In this document: piece after piece, positions 28,013 to 39,070 of the stretch
Numbering within the stretch: the first letter of the stretch is position 1
Layout: every line of letters starts with the position of its first letter
Source of the DNA: Enterobacter genomosp. O
Lineage (GTDB): Bacteria; Pseudomonadota; Gammaproteobacteria; Enterobacterales; Enterobacteriaceae
Reading direction: 5' to 3'
NCBI RefSeq assembly: GCF_001022965.1
Contig: NZ_LECZ01000026.1
Coordinates: forward strand, 558,001-622,000
Length of the DNA: 64,000 nt
Notes under the pieces: generated by a model
The model's database searches: none
Told to the model about the DNA's origin: nothing
The model's input: the letters and a program-made list of their open reading frames with translations, nothing else
Program-made: the position numbers and the translations under genes

Positions 28013-29254
28013 TCAGTCTTTCGGCTGAGGGCAATGCTTTTCCTTCCAGTCCGATACCGCCTGAATTCGCCGTTTTGTCAGCTCTTCCCGAATCTCCGGT
28101 CCTTTGAATCCCGCGTCGACAACGTCTTTCGTCGGCACCGCTTTTGCCACTTCCCAGGCTTTACGCAGCAAACGACCCTGCGGGTAATCGCACGCTTCAA
28201 ACCCGGTACGACCGCGCACGTCCGCTTCGCTGGTGAGCGCGATTTGCTCCACGCGCTGGGGTTTGCGCCAGGCGTCGATGTTATCGAAAAGCTTGACGAT
28301 GGTGGCCGGCTTCAGGATCGGGAAGGTGTGGATCAGGTCGTGGAACTCGGCGACCAGTTTCGCCAGATCGCGGATCTCGTTCGGTACGCGCAGACGCTGG
28401 CACAGCCCCTCGACCAGCTTCACCCCTGCCGGGCCGTGCCCGTGGTGGCGAGGCCAGAATTCTTTTGGCGTTAAGCCTTTGCCGAGATCGTGGCACAGGG
28501 TGGAAAAGCGTACGTCCACGTCCGGGCTGAGCATGGCCGCCATGCTGAGCGTCATCAGCGTATGCACGCCGGTATCAATTTCCGGATGCCATTTCGCCGG
28601 GGCGGGAACGCCAAACAGCGCGTCTATTTCCGGGAACAGCACCTTCAGCGCGCCGCAGTCGCGCAGGACCTGGAAAAAGACCTGCGGGTTGCGCGTGGTG
28701 AGGGCATTTTCCGTCTCTTTCCAGACGCGCTCTGGCGTCAGGTGTGCAAGCTCGCCCGCCTCGGTCATGGCGGTCATCAGCGCCATTGTCTCATCGGCAA
28801 TACGGAAGCTGAGATGGGCGTAACGCGCGGCAAAGCGCGCCACGCGCAGGACGCGGAGTGGATCTTCAGAAAACGCGGGGGAGACGTGACGTAAAAGACG
28901 GTTGCGCAGATCGTCCTGGCCGCCATAAGCGTCAACGATCTGGCCGTTTTCGTCCTGCGCCAGCGCGTTGATGGTGAGATCGCGGCGCAGGAGATCTTGC
29001 TCCAGCGTGACGTCCGGCGCGGCATAGCAGGTGAAGCCGGTATAGCCCGAGCCCGATTTCCGCTCGGTACGCGCCAGGGCATACTCTTCGCGGCTTTGCG
29101 GGTGCAAAAACACGGGGAAATCGCGGCCTACCTGCTGGTAGCCCGCGTCGAGCATCTCTTCAGGGGTGGCGCCAACCACCACCCAGTCTTTATCTTTGAC
29201 CGGCAGACCTAACAACGCATCACGTACCGCACCACCGACCAGATAACTCTTCAC
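28013..29254 (-). CDS. cca: Multifunctional CCA-adding enzyme
   Basis: A 413-residue nucleotidyltransferase that adds or repairs the tRNA 3' CCA end. The catalytic motif is [20 protein letters not shown] (residues about 7-26), followed by [10 protein letters not shown] near residue 92 and an HD phosphohydrolase domain ([13 protein letters not shown]) near residue 250. The HD domain is typical of the enterobacterial bifunctional form. It converges on uppP and lies downstream of ygiM. Confidence 0.97.
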   Translation of the reverse strand: MKSYLVGGAVRDALLGLPVKDKDWVVVGATPEEMLDAGYQQVGRDFPVFLHPQSREEYALARTERKSGSGYTGFTCYAAPDVTLEQDLLRRDLTINALAQDENGQIVDAYGGQDDLRNRLLRHVSPAFSEDPLRVLRVARFAARYAHLSFRIADETMALMTAMTEAGELAHLTPERVWKETENALTTRNPQVFFQVLRDCGALKVLFPEIDALFGVPAPAKWHPEIDTGVHTLMTLSMAAMLSPDVDVRFSTLCHDLGKGLTPKEFWPRHHGHGPAGVKLVEGLCQRLRVPNEIRDLAKLVAEFHDLIHTFPILKPATIVKLFDNIDAWRKPQRVEQIALTSEADVRGRTGFEACDYPQGRLLRKAWEVAKAVPTKDVVDAGFKGPEIREELTKRRIQAVSDWKEKHCPQPKD

Positions 29255-29314
29255 GCCTTACACTCCCGTTTTCTCTTTTCCAGAATGATACGTAAGTCTG
29301 GCAGAGAAGACGAA

Positions 29315-29935
29315 TTAGTTCATCCAGCGGTCTTTACGCTTACGGCTTGGGATCAGATGCGGCAGTACCAGGCCCAGCACCAGACCAACGCCCAGCACGC
29401 CGCCGCCATACATGAACCACTGCATGATGATGGTGCGCTGTTTGTCATCGAGCTGCAGATTGGCGGCATTCACTTTCTTCTGCGCGACAATCAGCTCATT
29501 TTTCAGTTTCTGGTTCTCTTCTTTCAGACCGTTAATCACGCCGTCGCTTTGCGCCACTTTCTGCTGCATTTCAGCGGTGCGCTGGTTCCAGGTTCCGTCG
29601 ATGTTGTTCAGCTTATCGGTCAGGGTTTTCACCTGGTTTTCCAGATCCGGGACGCGGGTGCGCAGGCTTGGCACGGTGCTCAGCTCTTTCAGCGGGATCC
29701 AGGAGGTGCGACCGGTACTGTCGCGTACCTGGCCGTAGTTGGTGTCCGCGTTGGTTTGTAACAGCGTGACTTCCTCGCCGGCATTTACCGTGCCCACGAG
29801 GCGATAATTATCTCCAGGGCCACTGCGTACCCAGGTGTTCAGTTCGTCAGAAACGTAACGCTTCTCTTCAGCGTGCACTGCGGTTGCGGCGCTAAAAGCG
29901 AGTAAAGTAAGTCCAATCAGGCGTAATTTAAGCAT
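29315..29935 (-). CDS. ygiM: SH3 domain protein YgiM
   Basis: A 206-residue protein with a signal peptide (LRLIGLTLLAFSAATAVHA), a bacterial SH3 domain (TWVRSGPGDNYRLVGTVNAGEEVTLL), a coiled coil (residues about 95-165, DLENQVKTLTDKLNNIDG) and one C-terminal membrane helix (GGGVLGVGLVLGLVLPHLI) ending in a basic tail. A role at the cell envelope is likely, but the function is not established. The second of two adjacent ATG codons is taken, by comparison with E. coli. Confidence 0.9.
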   Translation of the reverse strand: MLKLRLIGLTLLAFSAATAVHAEEKRYVSDELNTWVRSGPGDNYRLVGTVNAGEEVTLLQTNADTNYGQVRDSTGRTSWIPLKELSTVPSLRTRVPDLENQVKTLTDKLNNIDGTWNQRTAEMQQKVAQSDGVINGLKEENQKLKNELIVAQKKVNAANLQLDDKQRTIIMQWFMYGGGVLGVGLVLGLVLPHLIPSRKRKDRWMN

Positions 29936-30164
29936 CATTAGTCGTTATTTTCATAAATAGTGGAACGATAGTAGTGGCAACAGTGTCTCTACGCAAAGCA
30001 TTCATCAGCAATCAGAATCATCTGTGTCACGACTCTACACATTTACGCCCGTCAAATTGCTCATTGCATGGCAATTTGGCGCAAAATACTATGTACTGAC
30101 AAACAAATGGCGAGGAAGTTCGCCCTCATTGACGCGTCTGTGACGCCCGCAAAAGTACAAGGCT

Positions 30165-31466
30165 ATGGCTCAGGAAATCGAATTAAAATTTATCGTCGAA
30201 AAAGACAGCGTTGACGCACTCCGCCAGCATCTGCATACGCTTTCCGGCGAACACCATGCACCGGTACAACTGCTTAATATCTATTACGAAACGCCGGACA
30301 ACTGGCTGCGCCGCCACGATATGGGGCTGCGCATCCGCGGTGCGAGCGGTCGCTACGAGATGACGATGAAAATTGCCGGCCGCGTGGTCGGCGGTTTGCA
30401 TCAGCGCCCGGAATACAATATCGACATCAGTAAGCCAGAACTTGAGCTGGAACGTTTCCCGACTGAAGTCTGGCCGGAAGGTGAGCTGCCTTCCACGCTG
30501 GCGGAGCAGGTGCAACCGCTGTTCAGCACCGATTTCTGGCGTGAAAAATGGCTGGTGACGGAAGGCAAAAGCCGCATCGAAATCGCCCTGGATTTGGGGG
30601 AGGTGAAGGCGGGAGAGTTTCAGGAGCCGATTTGCGAACTGGAGCTTGAGCTGCTGGAAGGGGATGCGAATGACGTGCTGAAGCTGGCGCGCAGGCTGGT
30701 AAACCAGTCCGGATTACGTCAGGGGAGCCTGAGCAAAGCCGCTCGGGGTTACCATCTGGCCGCCGGGAATGCGCCGCGCGTGCTGAAAGAGACGACCATT
30801 TTGCACGTTGCGCCGAAAGCCAGCGTTGAACAGGGCCTGGAAGCCGCGCTGGAGCTGGCGCTTTCTCAGTGGCAGTACCATGAAGAGCTGTGGGTGCGAA
30901 ACGTGAAAAACGCCAAATCCCACGTGCTGGCGGCGATTGCCCTGGTGCGCCATACCCTGACGCTGTTTGGCGGTATCGTTCCTCGAAAAGCGAGTGCTCA
31001 CTTACGCGATCTGCTGACGCAAACCGAAACGCTGATGCTCTCCGACGTCTCTGCGCAAACGGCGATCTACAGCCCGCAAACCGCGACGGCAAAACTGGCG
31101 CTGACCGAGTTCCTGGTGACGCGCGGCTGGCGCCCATTCCTGGATGCGAAGGCAGAGGCCAAAATCGCGGAAAACTTCAAACGCTTCGCGGATATTCATC
31201 TTTCCCGTCATGCCGCTGAGCTGAAGACCACTTTTGCTTATCCGCTGGGCGACCAGTATGGCGATCAGCTTCCCCGCCTTTCGCGCAACGTCGACAGCAT
31301 GCTGCTGCTTTCCGGCGCTTATGATGGCGCGAAGGCCCAGGCCTGGCTGGAAAACTGGCAGGGACTGAAGCATGCCATTGAAACCCGTCAGCATATCGAG
31401 ATTGAGCATTTCCGTAACGAGGCCATTTCGCAGGAGCCGTTCTGGCTGCACAGCGGAAAACGTTAA
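30165..31466 (+). CDS. ygiF: Inorganic triphosphatase (CYTH-CHAD protein)
   Basis: A 433-residue protein, the same length as E. coli YgiF. Its N-terminal CYTH domain has the ExExK signature EIELKF (residues 4-9) and hydrolyses triphosphate; the C-terminal CHAD domain (from about residue 200) has conserved histidines (KSHVLAAIALVRHTL; HLSRHAAELKTTF) and is thought to bind polyphosphate. It lies just before glnE, 21 bases away, as in E. coli. Confidence 0.94.
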   Translation: MAQEIELKFIVEKDSVDALRQHLHTLSGEHHAPVQLLNIYYETPDNWLRRHDMGLRIRGASGRYEMTMKIAGRVVGGLHQRPEYNIDISKPELELERFPTEVWPEGELPSTLAEQVQPLFSTDFWREKWLVTEGKSRIEIALDLGEVKAGEFQEPICELELELLEGDANDVLKLARRLVNQSGLRQGSLSKAARGYHLAAGNAPRVLKETTILHVAPKASVEQGLEAALELALSQWQYHEELWVRNVKNAKSHVLAAIALVRHTLTLFGGIVPRKASAHLRDLLTQTETLMLSDVSAQTAIYSPQTATAKLALTEFLVTRGWRPFLDAKAEAKIAENFKRFADIHLSRHAAELKTTFAYPLGDQYGDQLPRLSRNVDSMLLLSGAYDGAKAQAWLENWQGLKHAIETRQHIEIEHFRNEAISQEPFWLHSGKR

Positions 31467-31487
31467 CTCTGGCAAGGAACCCCAATA

Positions 31488-34343
31488 ATGCCGCTTTCTT
31501 CGCAGTTACAGCAGCAGTGGCAGACCGTTTGCGAACGTCTGCCTGAGTCATTACCGGCGTCATCGTTAAGCGAGCAGGCAAAGAGCGTGCTCGCCTTCAG
31601 TGATTTTGTACAGGAAAGTATCGCCGCCAACCCGGACTGGCTGGCGGAGCTTGAGAACGTACCGCCGCAGGCAGACGAGTGGCGGCATTATGCTGGCTGG
31701 CTGCAGACTGCACTTGAAGATGTGGCGGATGAGGCCACGCTGATGCGCGTCCTGCGCCAGTTCCGTCGCCGGGTGATGGTGCGCATTGCCTGGGCACAGG
31801 CGCTGGAGCTGGTGAGCGAAGAGAGCACGCTGCAGCAATTAAGCGAGCTGGCGCAAACGTTGATTGTCGCCGCGCGAGACTGGCTCTACGCCGCCTGCTG
31901 TAAAGAGTGGGGCACGCCGTGCAGCGAGGAAGGGGTTCCTCAGCCGCTGTTGATTCTGGGAATGGGCAAGCTGGGCGGCTGCGAGCTGAACTTCTCCTCC
32001 GATATCGACCTGATTTTTGCCTGGCCGGAGAACGGCTCCACGCGCGGCGGGCGTCGCGAGCTGGACAATGCGCAGTTCTTTACCCGTCTCGGCCAGCGCC
32101 TGATTAAGGCGCTGGATCAGCCCACGCAGGACGGTTTTGTTTACCGCGTGGACATGCGTCTGCGTCCGTTTGGCGACAGCGGGCCGCTGGTGCTGAGCTT
32201 TGCGGCGCTGGAAGATTATTACCAGGAGCAAGGACGCGACTGGGAGCGTTACGCGATGGTCAAAGCGCGGATCATGGGCGACAGCGACGACGCTTACGCC
32301 AACGAGCTGCGCGCCATGCTGCGTCCGTTCGTGTTCCGTCGCTATATCGACTTCAGCGTCATCCAGTCCCTGCGAAATATGAAAGGGATGATTGCCCGCG
32401 AGGTGCGCCGCCGTGGTCTGAAGGATAATATTAAGCTCGGCGCGGGCGGCATCCGCGAAATCGAATTTATCGTTCAGGTCTTCCAGCTTATTCGCGGCGG
32501 ACGCGAGCCGTCGCTGCAGTCCCGTTCATTGTTACCGACGTTGAGCGCCATTGCTCAGCTGCATCTCCTGCCGGACGGCGACGCGCAAACCCTGCGCGAG
32601 GCCTATCTTTTCCTGCGTCGTCTGGAAAACCTGCTGCAAAGCATCAATGATGAACAGACTCAGACCCTGCCGGGCGACGACCTGAACCGGGCGCGTCTGG
32701 CCTGGGGAATGCGCGTGGAAGACTGGTCAACGCTGACCGAACGGCTCGATGCCCATATGGCAGGCGTACGCCGAATTTTTAACGAGCTGATCGGCGATGA
32801 CGAAAGTGAGTCGCAGGACGATGCGCTCTCCGAACACTGGCGCGAGCTGTGGCAGGATGCGCTTCAGGAAGATGACACTACGCCGGTGCTGACGCACTTA
32901 ACCGACGACGCGCGCCATCGCGTGGTAGCGCTGATTGCTGATTTCCGCCTTGAGCTGAACAAACGCGCCATCGGCCCGCGAGGCCGTCAGGTGCTGGATC
33001 ACCTGATGCCGCATCTGCTGAGCGAAGTCTGCTCGCGGGCGGATGCGCCGGTGCCGCTGTCGCGCATGATGCCGCTGCTGAGCGGGATTATCACGCGTAC
33101 CACGTATCTTGAACTCCTGAGCGAGTTCCCCGGCGCGCTGAAGCACCTGATTACGCTCTGCGCCGCGTCGCCGATGGTGGCCAACAAGCTGGCGCGCTAC
33201 CCGCTGCTGCTGGATGAGCTGCTCGACCCAAATACCCTTTATCAGCCGACGGCGACCGACGCCTACCGGGACGAGCTGCGTCAGTATCTGCTGCGCGTGC
33301 CGGAAGAGGACGAAGAGCAACAGCTGGAGGCGCTGCGTCAGTTTAAGCAGGCCCAGATGCTGCGCGTGGCGGCCGCGGATATCGCCGGAACGCTGCCGGT
33401 AATGAAAGTGAGCGATCACTTAACCTGGCTTGCGGAAGCAATTATCGACGCGGTGGTGCATCAGGCCTGGGTGCAGATGGTGGCGCGCTACGGCCAGCCG
33501 AAACACCTGGCCGACCGTGACGGTCGCGGCTTCGCGGTGGTGGGCTACGGTAAGCTTGGCGGCTGGGAGCTGGGCTACAGCTCCGATCTGGATTTAATCT
33601 TCCTCCACGACTGCCCGGTTGACGTGATGACCGACGGCGAGCGCGAGATTGACGGGCGGCAGTTCTACCTGCGCCTGGCGCAGCGCATCATGCACCTGTT
33701 CAGCACCCGCACCTCGTCGGGCATTTTGTATGAAGTGGATGCCCGTCTGCGCCCGTCCGGCGCGGCGGGTATGCTGGTTACTTCGACGGAGTCCTTCGCC
33801 GATTACCAGAAGAATGAAGCCTGGACGTGGGAGCATCAGGCGCTGGTGCGCGCCCGCGTGGTATATGGCGATCCGCAGCTCAAAACGCAGTTTGACGTCA
33901 TCCGCAAGGAGGTCATGACCACCCCGCGCGACGGCAGTACGTTGCAGACCGAAGTGCGCGAAATGCGCGAGAAAATGCGTGCGCACTTAGGCAATAAACA
34001 TCGCGATCGCTTTGATATTAAAGCCGATGAGGGCGGAATTACCGATATTGAGTTTATTACCCAGTATCTGGTACTGCTGCACGCGCACGACAAGCCGAAG
34101 CTGACGCGCTGGTCCGATAACGTGCGCATTCTGGAACTGTTGGCGCAAAACGACATTATGGACGAGCAGGAGGCGCAGGCCTTAACCCGCGCCTACACCA
34201 CGCTGCGCGACGAGCTGCATCACCTGGCGTTGCAGGAGCAGCCGGGGCACGTGGCGCTGGACTGTTTTATCGTTGAACGCGCTCAGGTAACGGCCAGCTG
34301 GCAGAAGTGGCTGGTGGAACCGTGCGTAACAAATCAAGTGTGA
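31488..34343 (+). CDS. glnE: Bifunctional glutamine synthetase adenylyltransferase/deadenylase
   Basis: A 951-residue enzyme (E. coli 946) that adenylylates and deadenylylates glutamine synthetase in response to PII. It has the two nucleotidyltransferase domains expected. One is [20 protein letters not shown] near residue 160 (deadenylylation) and the other is [20 protein letters not shown] near residue 690 (adenylylation), each with the GS-x10-D-x-D motif. It appears full length and intact. Confidence 0.97.
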   Translation: MPLSSQLQQQWQTVCERLPESLPASSLSEQAKSVLAFSDFVQESIAANPDWLAELENVPPQADEWRHYAGWLQTALEDVADEATLMRVLRQFRRRVMVRIAWAQALELVSEESTLQQLSELAQTLIVAARDWLYAACCKEWGTPCSEEGVPQPLLILGMGKLGGCELNFSSDIDLIFAWPENGSTRGGRRELDNAQFFTRLGQRLIKALDQPTQDGFVYRVDMRLRPFGDSGPLVLSFAALEDYYQEQGRDWERYAMVKARIMGDSDDAYANELRAMLRPFVFRRYIDFSVIQSLRNMKGMIAREVRRRGLKDNIKLGAGGIREIEFIVQVFQLIRGGREPSLQSRSLLPTLSAIAQLHLLPDGDAQTLREAYLFLRRLENLLQSINDEQTQTLPGDDLNRARLAWGMRVEDWSTLTERLDAHMAGVRRIFNELIGDDESESQDDALSEHWRELWQDALQEDDTTPVLTHLTDDARHRVVALIADFRLELNKRAIGPRGRQVLDHLMPHLLSEVCSRADAPVPLSRMMPLLSGIITRTTYLELLSEFPGALKHLITLCAASPMVANKLARYPLLLDELLDPNTLYQPTATDAYRDELRQYLLRVPEEDEEQQLEALRQFKQAQMLRVAAADIAGTLPVMKVSDHLTWLAEAIIDAVVHQAWVQMVARYGQPKHLADRDGRGFAVVGYGKLGGWELGYSSDLDLIFLHDCPVDVMTDGEREIDGRQFYLRLAQRIMHLFSTRTSSGILYEVDARLRPSGAAGMLVTSTESFADYQKNEAWTWEHQALVRARVVYGDPQLKTQFDVIRKEVMTTPRDGSTLQTEVREMREKMRAHLGNKHRDRFDIKADEGGITDIEFITQYLVLLHAHDKPKLTRWSDNVRILELLAQNDIMDEQEAQALTRAYTTLRDELHHLALQEQPGHVALDCFIVERAQVTASWQKWLVEPCVTNQV

Positions 34344-34383
34344 TATTATCGCGCGCAAATTGTGAATCTTTCTGGAGTCAGGA

Positions 34384-35814
34384 ATGAAAGTAACACTGCC
34401 AGAGTTTGAACGTGCTGGGGTAATGGTTGTTGGGGATGTGATGCTGGATCGCTACTGGTACGGGCCGACCAGCCGCATCTCTCCGGAAGCACCGGTACCG
34501 GTAGTTAAGGTCGACACCATTGAAGAGCGTCCCGGCGGCGCGGCAAACGTGGCGATGAACATTGCCTCTCTGGGCGCGCATTCGCGTCTGGTGGGCCTGA
34601 CCGGCATCGACGATGCGGCGCGCGCGCTGAGCAAGTCGCTGGCGGACGTGAACGTGAAGTGCGACTTCGTTTCTGTTCCGACCCACCCGACGATCACCAA
34701 GCTGCGCGTGCTGTCGCGTAACCAGCAGCTGATCCGCCTCGACTTTGAAGAAGGGTTCGAAGGCGTTGATCCTGAGCCGCTGCACGAGCGTATCAACCAG
34801 GCGCTGGGCAATATTGGCGCGCTGGTGCTCTCTGATTATGCAAAGGGCGCTCTGGCCAGCGTGCAGACAATGATCCAGTTGGCGCGTAAAGCCAGCGTGC
34901 CGGTGCTTATCGACCCGAAAGGGACCGATTTTGAGCGCTATCGCGGCGCGACGCTGCTGACGCCAAACCTGTCAGAGTTTGAAGCGGTGGCGGGCAAGTG
35001 CAAAACCGAAGAAGAGCTGGTTGAGCGCGGCATGAAGATCATTGCTGACTTCGAGCTGTCCGCGCTGCTGGTGACCCGCTCCGAGCAGGGAATGACGCTG
35101 CTGCAGCCGGGCAAAGCGCCGCTGCATATGCCAACCCAGGCGCAGGAAGTGTACGACGTAACCGGTGCCGGTGATACGGTGATTGGCGTCCTGGCGGCGA
35201 CGCTGGCGGCGGGTAACTCCCTCGAAGAAGCGTGCTACTTTGCGAACGCGGCGGCGGGCGTGGTGGTCGGCAAACTCGGGACGTCTACCGTTTCGCCTAT
35301 CGAGCTGGAAAACGCCGTGCGCGGTCGTGCCGATACCGGTTTTGGCGTCATGAGCGAAGACGAGCTGAAAGTGGCCGTCGCCGCTGCGCGCAAGCGCGGT
35401 GAGAAAGTGGTGATGACCAACGGCGTGTTCGACATCCTGCATGCGGGCCATGTCTCCTATCTGGCGAATGCGCGTAAGCTCGGCGATCGCCTGATTGTGG
35501 CGGTCAACAGCGATGCGTCGACGAAACGCCTGAAGGGTGAAACGCGACCGGTGAACCCGCTGGAGCAGCGTATGATCGTGCTCGGCGCGCTGGAAGCCGT
35601 GGACTGGGTGGTGTCGTTTGAAGAAGACACGCCGCAGCGCCTGATTGCCGGTATTCTGCCGGACCTGCTGGTGAAAGGCGGTGATTACAAACCGGAGCAA
35701 ATCGCGGGGAGCGAAGAGGTCTGGGCCAACGGCGGTGAGGTGATGGTGCTCAACTTTGAGGACGGGTGTTCAACCACCAACATCATTAAGAAGATCCAGA
35801 AAGACAGTCAGTAA
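34384..35814 (+). CDS. hldE: Bifunctional heptose kinase/adenylyltransferase
   Basis: A 476-residue bifunctional enzyme of ADP-heptose synthesis for LPS core. The N-terminal ribokinase-type domain ([27 protein letters not shown] near residue 260) phosphorylates heptose-7-phosphate. The C-terminal nucleotidyltransferase domain has the HxGH motif ([16 protein letters not shown] near residue 345) and adds AMP. It follows glnE by 40 bases. Confidence 0.97.
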   Translation: MKVTLPEFERAGVMVVGDVMLDRYWYGPTSRISPEAPVPVVKVDTIEERPGGAANVAMNIASLGAHSRLVGLTGIDDAARALSKSLADVNVKCDFVSVPTHPTITKLRVLSRNQQLIRLDFEEGFEGVDPEPLHERINQALGNIGALVLSDYAKGALASVQTMIQLARKASVPVLIDPKGTDFERYRGATLLTPNLSEFEAVAGKCKTEEELVERGMKIIADFELSALLVTRSEQGMTLLQPGKAPLHMPTQAQEVYDVTGAGDTVIGVLAATLAAGNSLEEACYFANAAAGVVVGKLGTSTVSPIELENAVRGRADTGFGVMSEDELKVAVAAARKRGEKVVMTNGVFDILHAGHVSYLANARKLGDRLIVAVNSDASTKRLKGETRPVNPLEQRMIVLGALEAVDWVVSFEEDTPQRLIAGILPDLLVKGGDYKPEQIAGSEEVWANGGEVMVLNFEDGCSTTNIIKKIQKDSQ

Positions 35815-35816
35815 AA

Positions 35817-35842
35817 AACGGGCCAGTTGGCCCGTTCGTTTT
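35817..35842 (+). terminator. hldE terminator
   Basis: AACGGGCC/GGCCCGTT form an 8-base stem with a 4-base AGTT loop, followed by CGTTTT. It lies a few bases past the hldE stop. Confidence 0.8.
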
Positions 35843-35844
35843 CC

Positions 35845-35890
35845 TCCCTCTCCCTGTGGGAGAGGGCTGGGGTGAGGGCATCAGGCCGCA
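35845..35890. repeat. GAGAGGG-type palindromic repeat after hldE
   Basis: CCCTCTCCCTGTGGGAGAGG followed by GCTGGGGTGAGGGCATCAGG lies between convergent hldE and ubiK. This is the repeat family found also near 18720 and 44190. Confidence 0.75.
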
Positions 35891-35891
35891 C

Positions 35892-36188
35892 TTACTCCTG
35901 GTCATCCACCGGCGGAATCGCCGGCGCCGGCTTCACTTCTTCCGGGGTATTGCGGTTTTCCAGCTCGGTCAGACGCTGTTCCAGCAGCGCCAGCTTTTCG
36001 CGGGTGCGCAGCAGAACCTGCGTCTGCACGTCAAACTCTTCGCGGCTCACTAAATCAAGGCGAACTAACTGCGCCTGCAGCGTCTGGCGGATTTTCTTCT
36101 CAACGTCATCACCAAATTCACGAATGCCTTTTGGCATGGACTCGTGAACCTGACGCGCAATTTGCTCAATTTTCTTCGGGTCAATCAT
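35892..36188 (-). CDS. ubiK: Ubiquinone biosynthesis accessory factor UbiK
   Basis: A 98-residue protein ([19 protein letters not shown]), formerly YqiC, which with UbiJ supports the ubiquinone biosynthesis complex in the cytosol. The family C-terminal coiled coil is visible ([20 protein letters not shown], residues about 56-75). I chose the ATG at 36188; a longer frame lacks support. The final stretch is Pro-rich ([12 protein letters not shown]). Confidence 0.92.
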   Translation of the reverse strand: MIDPKKIEQIARQVHESMPKGIREFGDDVEKKIRQTLQAQLVRLDLVSREEFDVQTQVLLRTREKLALLEQRLTELENRNTPEEVKPAPAIPPVDDQE

Positions 36189-36313
36189 AGTGGCTTCCCT
36201 TGATAAAACGGTGTTGATGAACATTGTAGCGCGTCATGCTCCAGGATAAAGCAGATTTGTTTGAAGCTTATGCATTGCCCAGGTTAATCAATAGCGTTAT
36301 AGTTATCTCGCTT

Positions 36314-36460
36314 ATTCTCAGGGCGGGGCGAAATTCCCCACCGGCGGTAAATCAGCTTAACGCTGAAAGCCCGCGAGCGCTTTGGGTGAATACTCAAAGG
36401 TCAGCAGATCCGGTGTAATTCCGGGGCCGACGGTTAGAGTCCGGATGGGAGAGAGTAACG
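36314..36460 (+). ncRNA. FMN riboswitch (RFN element) upstream of ribB
   Basis: The conserved RFN segments appear in order: ATTCTCAGGGCGGGGCGAAA, CCCCACCGGCGGTAAATCAG, AGCCCGCGAGCGC, TCAGCAGATCCGGTGTAATT, CCGGGGCCGACGGTTAGAGT, and GGATGGGAGAGAGTAA. This is the SroG leader known in E. coli. It binds FMN and lowers ribB expression. The 106 bases up to the start codon include a GGGCCCGC and T-rich expression platform (about 36470-36500). Confidence 0.97.
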
Positions 36461-36566
36461 ATCCAGCCGGGCATGGGCCCGCTCACGTTATCTTTTTGCC
36501 GCTTGTACGGCGCTCCTAAGACTGCCCTGATTCTGGTAACCATAATGTTAATGAGGTTTTTTTACC

Positions 36567-37220
36567 ATGAATCAGACGCTACTTTCCTCTTTTGGCACTT
36601 CAACTCAACGTGTTGAACATGCACTGGATGCACTGCGCGAAGGCCGCGGTGTGATGGTGCTTGACGATGAAAACCGTGAAAACGAAGGCGATATGATTTT
36701 CGCCGCCGAAAACATGACCGTTGAGCAGATGGCGCTGACCATCCGTCACGGTAGCGGCATCGTATGCCTGTGTATTACCGAAGATCGTCGTAAGCAGCTC
36801 GACCTGCCGATGATGGTTGAAAACAACACCAGTGCTTTCGGTACCGGTTTTACCGTGACCATCGAAGCGGCGCACGGCGTGACTACCGGTGTATCTGCGG
36901 CTGACCGTCTGACCACCGTTCGTGCAGCGATTGCCGATGGCGCTAAGCCGTCCGACCTGCATCGTCCAGGCCACGTCTTCCCACTGCGCGCGCAGGCGGG
37001 CGGCGTGCTGACCCGTGGCGGTCACACCGAAGCGACTATCGACCTGGTGACGCTGGCAGGCTTCAAACCTGCGGGTGTGCTGTGCGAGCTGACCAATGAT
37101 GATGGCACCATGGCGCGCGCGCCGGAGTGCATCACCTTTGCGCGCCTGCACAACATGCCGGTGGTGACCATTGAAGATCTGGTGGAGTATCGCCAGGCGC
37201 ACGAGCGCAAAGCCAGCTGA
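36567..37220 (+). CDS. ribB: 3,4-dihydroxy-2-butanone 4-phosphate synthase
   Basis: A 217-residue enzyme, exactly E. coli length, making the four-carbon unit of riboflavin from ribulose 5-phosphate. It has the acidic active-site loop [18 protein letters not shown] (residues about 31-48) and the RxGHTE motif ([12 protein letters not shown] near residue 150). Expression is controlled by the FMN riboswitch in front. Confidence 0.98.
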   Translation: MNQTLLSSFGTSTQRVEHALDALREGRGVMVLDDENRENEGDMIFAAENMTVEQMALTIRHGSGIVCLCITEDRRKQLDLPMMVENNTSAFGTGFTVTIEAAHGVTTGVSAADRLTTVRAAIADGAKPSDLHRPGHVFPLRAQAGGVLTRGGHTEATIDLVTLAGFKPAGVLCELTNDDGTMARAPECITFARLHNMPVVTIEDLVEYRQAHERKAS

Positions 37221-37233
37221 AATTGCTGATGTG

Positions 37234-37260
37234 AAAAAGCCGGGGAAACCCGGCTTTTTT
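37234..37260 (+). terminator. ribB terminator
   Basis: AAAAAGCCGGG and CCCGGCTTTTTT flank a GAAA loop, 14 bases past the ribB stop. The run is symmetrical, so it also terminates the convergent fimbrial operon. Confidence 0.92.
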
Positions 37261-37264
37261 GTGT

Positions 37265-38323
37265 CTAGTGGTAGTTGATTTTGAACAGCACGACGGTTTC
37301 AAAAGGGCCGGATGTGATGCCTTCCCCCTCAGCTTGCGAGAGTTCAGCAGTATAGGTGGTCTCATGCTGCAGCGCTGACCCGGTAAAATCGGCATATTCA
37401 TCGTACTGGTTGAACGTATAGGGCTGCGCGCCGTTGAGAATGCGCAGCTTTAAGCCGTTGCCGATCAGCAGCGCGGTGTCATTGGCCGTGAGCGTTTTAT
37501 CGGTATAGAACGACGAGTCGATTTTAAAACCGTCTGAACACTGGGCATCCTGCGTTTTGGTCGTTTTTACGGTGAAAGTGCGGTTACGCGTTCCCTGATT
37601 CACAATATCGCGCGCGCTGAACGTGCCGAAATCAATCTCCTGATTTTCAGGCGTGATGCTGAACGTTGCCCCGCAGTCCAGCACGGTAATATTTTGCAGG
37701 CCGTTAATGTGATATTTGAGGTTTTTGGCATCCCAGAGGGCATTTACGCCACCTTTACCGTCAAACTGGACGACGATGTAATCTCCCAGTGAGCTGACGT
37801 AGCCCTGCGGTGGAACTGCCTTGAGCTTAACATACAGTCGGAAGCGCGCCGCGAACGTGCGCGAAGTATGCATATCCAGGGCATTACCCGTACAGAGATA
37901 GTTCTGCCAGCCCAGCTCAATGATCTGCTCCGGTGTATATGTGTTGAAGGTGTTATTGTCCAGGCACTGGTGCGTGTCCACGCCGAAGGTCTGCCCGGAG
38001 GCATCGTAATCCATCCCTTCATACGTTACCCCCAACTCGTAATAAGGATCTGACGTGGAAGGGTAGGGGTTCACCCATGCGAACACATCCTCGTTTTCAT
38101 AGTTGGAGGCGGTATTTCTGTCGCAGTAAACCGGGATTCTAATGTCGCTGGATTCCCAGATTTTTTGCCCCACCTTCGCGTTGCTGGGAATGGAAAATTG
38201 AGAGACCGTTTTGGTTTGCTCAACGGGGCCGTTTTGGGCACCAAGATAGCAGTTCAGCGCCAGCGCCTGCTTAAGAGGCAGCAGCACCAGCGCAAAAAGA
38301 AACAGGTTAACGAGACGTCGCAT
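37265..38323 (-). CDS. yqiI: Fimbrial tip adhesin (YqiI-like)
   Basis: A 352-residue protein with a signal peptide (LVNLFLFALVLLPLKQALA). An N-terminal lectin-like region of about 200 residues contains cysteines at NCYLG, YCDRN, HQCLD and LCTGN, and a C-terminal pilin domain starts near LDCGATFSITPENQEIDFGT. This two-domain layout fits a tip adhesin that donates its strand to the pilus. The position after chaperone yqiH matches E. coli yqiI (about 354 residues). It overlaps the chaperone stop by 17 bases. Confidence 0.85.
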   Translation of the reverse strand: MRRLVNLFLFALVLLPLKQALALNCYLGAQNGPVEQTKTVSQFSIPSNAKVGQKIWESSDIRIPVYCDRNTASNYENEDVFAWVNPYPSTSDPYYELGVTYEGMDYDASGQTFGVDTHQCLDNNTFNTYTPEQIIELGWQNYLCTGNALDMHTSRTFAARFRLYVKLKAVPPQGYVSSLGDYIVVQFDGKGGVNALWDAKNLKYHINGLQNITVLDCGATFSITPENQEIDFGTFSARDIVNQGTRNRTFTVKTTKTQDAQCSDGFKIDSSFYTDKTLTANDTALLIGNGLKLRILNGAQPYTFNQYDEYADFTGSALQHETTYTAELSQAEGEGITSGPFETVVLFKINYH

Positions 38324-39065
38324 GTTGCCCCACCTTTCTCGGCGTTAGCGTGCAGGCAGACGAACCGGAACACGCCAGATCGACCTTACGCAATGCGCCG
38401 TAATCATCAATATAACCGATGCTGTATCCGCTGTTTTCTGGCTCACTCAGCGTGAGTGTGCGGGTGGCGAAAGGCGCGAGCATCAGGCTGTCGAAGCCAG
38501 GCAACATGGTTTTGCCGTTGTTGCTCAGCCACGCCAGCGTGATGAAGTACGGCGTAGGGTTATGCAGCGTCATGGTTTTACCCGACAGGGTGATGGCGAG
38601 CTGCATTTCCGTTTCCTCCCCTGGCTTTTTGCGAATAGCGTCGGGACGCCAGAACAGCTTAATGCGGCTTTGCATGGCAACCTGCATCACGCTGCGATCG
38701 TCTTTCTGGCTCTCGCTTTTAGGCGGCACTTCGCGCAGGTTGAAAAAGAACAGGGTCTCTCTGTCTTTAGGCAGCTCGCGTGTTGCGGGCTGTTTGACTA
38801 CCCGCACCTGCGATGAGGTGCCGGGCTCAATACGCTGCACGGGAGGAAGTACCATAAAATGGCTGTCCTCTTTGCGGCCTTCTTCATCTTCAATCCAGGC
38901 AAGCGCCAGATAGGGAAGCGCTTTACTTTGGTTTTCAATCGTCAGGCTGCTGGCTTTGTCGCTTTCGGGAAAGACAATACGCGTGCGATCCAGGTTAATC
39001 GCCGCGTAAGAGGCGCAGGAGCCAAAGAGAAAAAGGGTTGCTGCTAACAGGTGTGATTTCATCAT
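38307..39065 (-). CDS. yqiH: Periplasmic fimbrial chaperone (YqiH-like)
   Basis: A 252-residue PapD-type chaperone with signal peptide (MMKSHLLAATLFLFGSCASYA), the G-domain features LDRTRIVFPE and ALPYLALAWIEDEEG, and NLREVPPKS near residue 120. I chose the ATG at 39065 (the next ATG at 39062 is equally possible), five bases after the usher stop. The much longer open frame upstream lies inside the usher gene and is not a protein. Confidence 0.9.
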   Translation of the reverse strand: MMKSHLLAATLFLFGSCASYAAINLDRTRIVFPESDKASSLTIENQSKALPYLALAWIEDEEGRKEDSHFMVLPPVQRIEPGTSSQVRVVKQPATRELPKDRETLFFFNLREVPPKSESQKDDRSVMQVAMQSRIKLFWRPDAIRKKPGEETEMQLAITLSGKTMTLHNPTPYFITLAWLSNNGKTMLPGFDSLMLAPFATRTLTLSEPENSGYSIGYIDDYGALRKVDLACSGSSACTLTPRKVGQHATSR

Positions 39066-39070
39066 GATAT

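Noticed and set aside
28009-28032. Hairpin GCCCTCAG...CTGAGGGC between uppP and cca as a terminator
   Set aside because: The stem overlaps the last cca codons and has no T run in either direction.
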